A stretch of 42,792 nucleotides of DNA from an uncultured Muribaculaceae bacterium (lineage in GTDB: Bacteria; Bacteroidota; Bacteroidia; Bacteroidales; Muribaculaceae): contig CAJUHX010000011.1 in NCBI GenBank assembly GCA_910586455.1, positions 1-42,792 of the forward strand, written 5' to 3'. Shown piece after piece: positions 42,106 through 42,792 of the stretch. The position numbers and the translations under genes were made by a program. Position 1 is the first letter of the stretch. Each line of letters begins with the position of its first letter. Under the pieces are notes generated by a model. It was not told the DNA's origin, searched no databases, and saw only the letters and a program-made list of their open reading frames with translations.

Positions 42106-42792
42106 TTAGTCGTCGAAACCGGCCACGAAGTTGAGTGAATGGTTCTCCACTTCTTCGCCGTCGAGCAGGGCGTTGATCAGTCCGTTGCCGGCCAGAGGCA
42201 TGAACAGACGGCTGAACTGTTGCATGTACATGTCGCGCGAGTCTTCGAACTTCATTGCGGGTTCGCTGATGTTGTTGACTTTGGCCACGTACACACCGTA
42301 AGGAGTTACGATGGTTTCGGTAAGTGCACCCTTGGCAGTCTTTACAATGGCTGCACCGAATTCGGCGGGGAAGTTGGTGCTGTTGAAAGCAAAGGGCTGA
42401 GAGGTTATGACGGTGGTCTTGGCGGCTGTAGCAAGAGCCTGAAGGTCTTTTGCCTGAGCCTTGTAGGTGTCGGCAATTTTTTCGGCCTTTTTCAGGTTTG
42501 TGGCCTCACGCTCCAGACGCGGACGAACCACGGGGTCGTTCCAGGCTACATAGTCGTCGTATTCGTTGCCCAGCGCTATTGCCACCAGATATTCCTGTTC
42601 GGCGGGCTGTACGGGTTGGAATATGGCGGGGATGTTCTGGCCGGGAGTCTGGTTCTGACGAACTTTCGACTCGACAACCGGCGATACTTTGCCGGTCTTT
42701 CCATCCATGGCGAATTTTACCAGAGCGCGGGTCGAGGGCAGACCGGCGATGTTGGCTGTGCCGGCCGATATAAGTGTCTGCTGTACGTTGTA
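42106..42792 (-). CDS. PpiD/SurA-like peptidyl-prolyl isomerase, C-terminal part (5' end outside window)
   Basis: The last 229 codons of a periplasmic folding factor; the frame stays open to the window edge, so the start lies beyond it. The visible part shows LEREATNLKKAEKIADTYKAQAKDLQALA, a helical segment, then ETIVTPYGVYVAKVNNISEP, the pattern of the C-terminal region in Bacteroidales SurA/PpiD-type proteins. The parvulin domain itself would be further upstream. It probably assists folding of outer-membrane proteins. A terminator follows at 42050-42078. Confidence 0.82.
   Translation of the reverse strand, partial: YNVQQTLISAGTANIAGLPSTRALVKFAMDGKTGKVSPVVESKVRQNQTPGQNIPAIFQPVQPAEQEYLVAIALGNEYDDYVAWNDPVVRPRLEREATNLKKAEKIADTYKAQAKDLQALATAAKTTVITSQPFAFNSTNFPAEFGAAIVKTAKGALTETIVTPYGVYVAKVNNISEPAMKFEDSRDMYMQQFSRLFMPLAGNGLINALLDGEEVENHSLNFVAGFDD

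Overview
The window looks like a chromosomal segment of a gut Bacteroidota, most likely order Bacteroidales and family Muribaculaceae. The reasons are the Bacteroidota promoter type (TTTG, 19-20 bases, TAnnTTTG) seen repeatedly, the high GC content for the order (clearly above 50%), Bacteroidales-style secreted proteins with a C-terminal Gly-Leu/Val-Tyr-Ile-Val sorting-like tail, and gene content (inositol phosphate synthase, 2-oxoacid:ferredoxin oxidoreductase, TonB receptor with HMA partner). The family assignment is inference. No tRNA, rRNA, CRISPR array, transposase or integrase was found.

Layout. 1-594 is the 3' end of an inositol-phosphate synthase, closed by a clean terminator. 715-7405 (+) holds tcdA, an AddA/RecB-type helicase-nuclease behind a consensus promoter, a secreted C69 dipeptidase and a nitroreductase. 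7524-18564 (+) holds korA-korB, an unrecognised membrane protein preceded by a strong hairpin, a GH31 glycosidase, riboflavin synthase, a YjbR protein, a TonB receptor plus HMA metal-binding protein, and an isochorismatase-family hydrolase. 18570-22733 (-) is a tightly overlapping operon: tyrosine phosphatase, rlmN, pdxA, SIS-domain sugar-phosphate isomerase, PfkB kinase. 22734-23171 has no conventional gene but carries a tandem hairpin repeat with a compensatory base-pair change and a strong plus-strand terminator.

23172-26341 (-) runs from ribH through small membrane and lipoproteins, a SUI1-type factor and SlyD to a K+-channel-like protein. 26342-26940 is an AT-rich gap with two opposite consensus promoters. 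The plus-strand promoter drives the most interesting unit: two small secreted proteins and a secreted cysteine protease (28805-30346) with the catalytic signature of IdeS/Mac, the streptococcal IgG-cleaving protease. The cistrons are separated by related hairpin-forming spacers. 30347-30778 contains a compound hairpin and a short promoter-to-terminator leader RNA in front of an MscS channel.

32286-42792 holds a secreted endonuclease I (-), two DUF805 paralogues with a DUF2007 protein (+), a palindrome-rich spacer, asnS, an RluB-type pseudouridine synthase with a long Gln/Gly/Tyr/Asn-rich disordered extension, nagB, a small protein with a phage-like motif, a beta-helix-like lipoprotein, and the C-terminus of a PpiD/SurA-like folding factor running off the end.

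The housekeeping genes (riboflavin, pyridoxal phosphate, rRNA and tRNA modification, tRNA charging, energy metabolism) are ordinary. The parts worth attention are the IdeS-like operon, the covarying hairpin repeat, the MscS leader RNA and the palindromic spacers.
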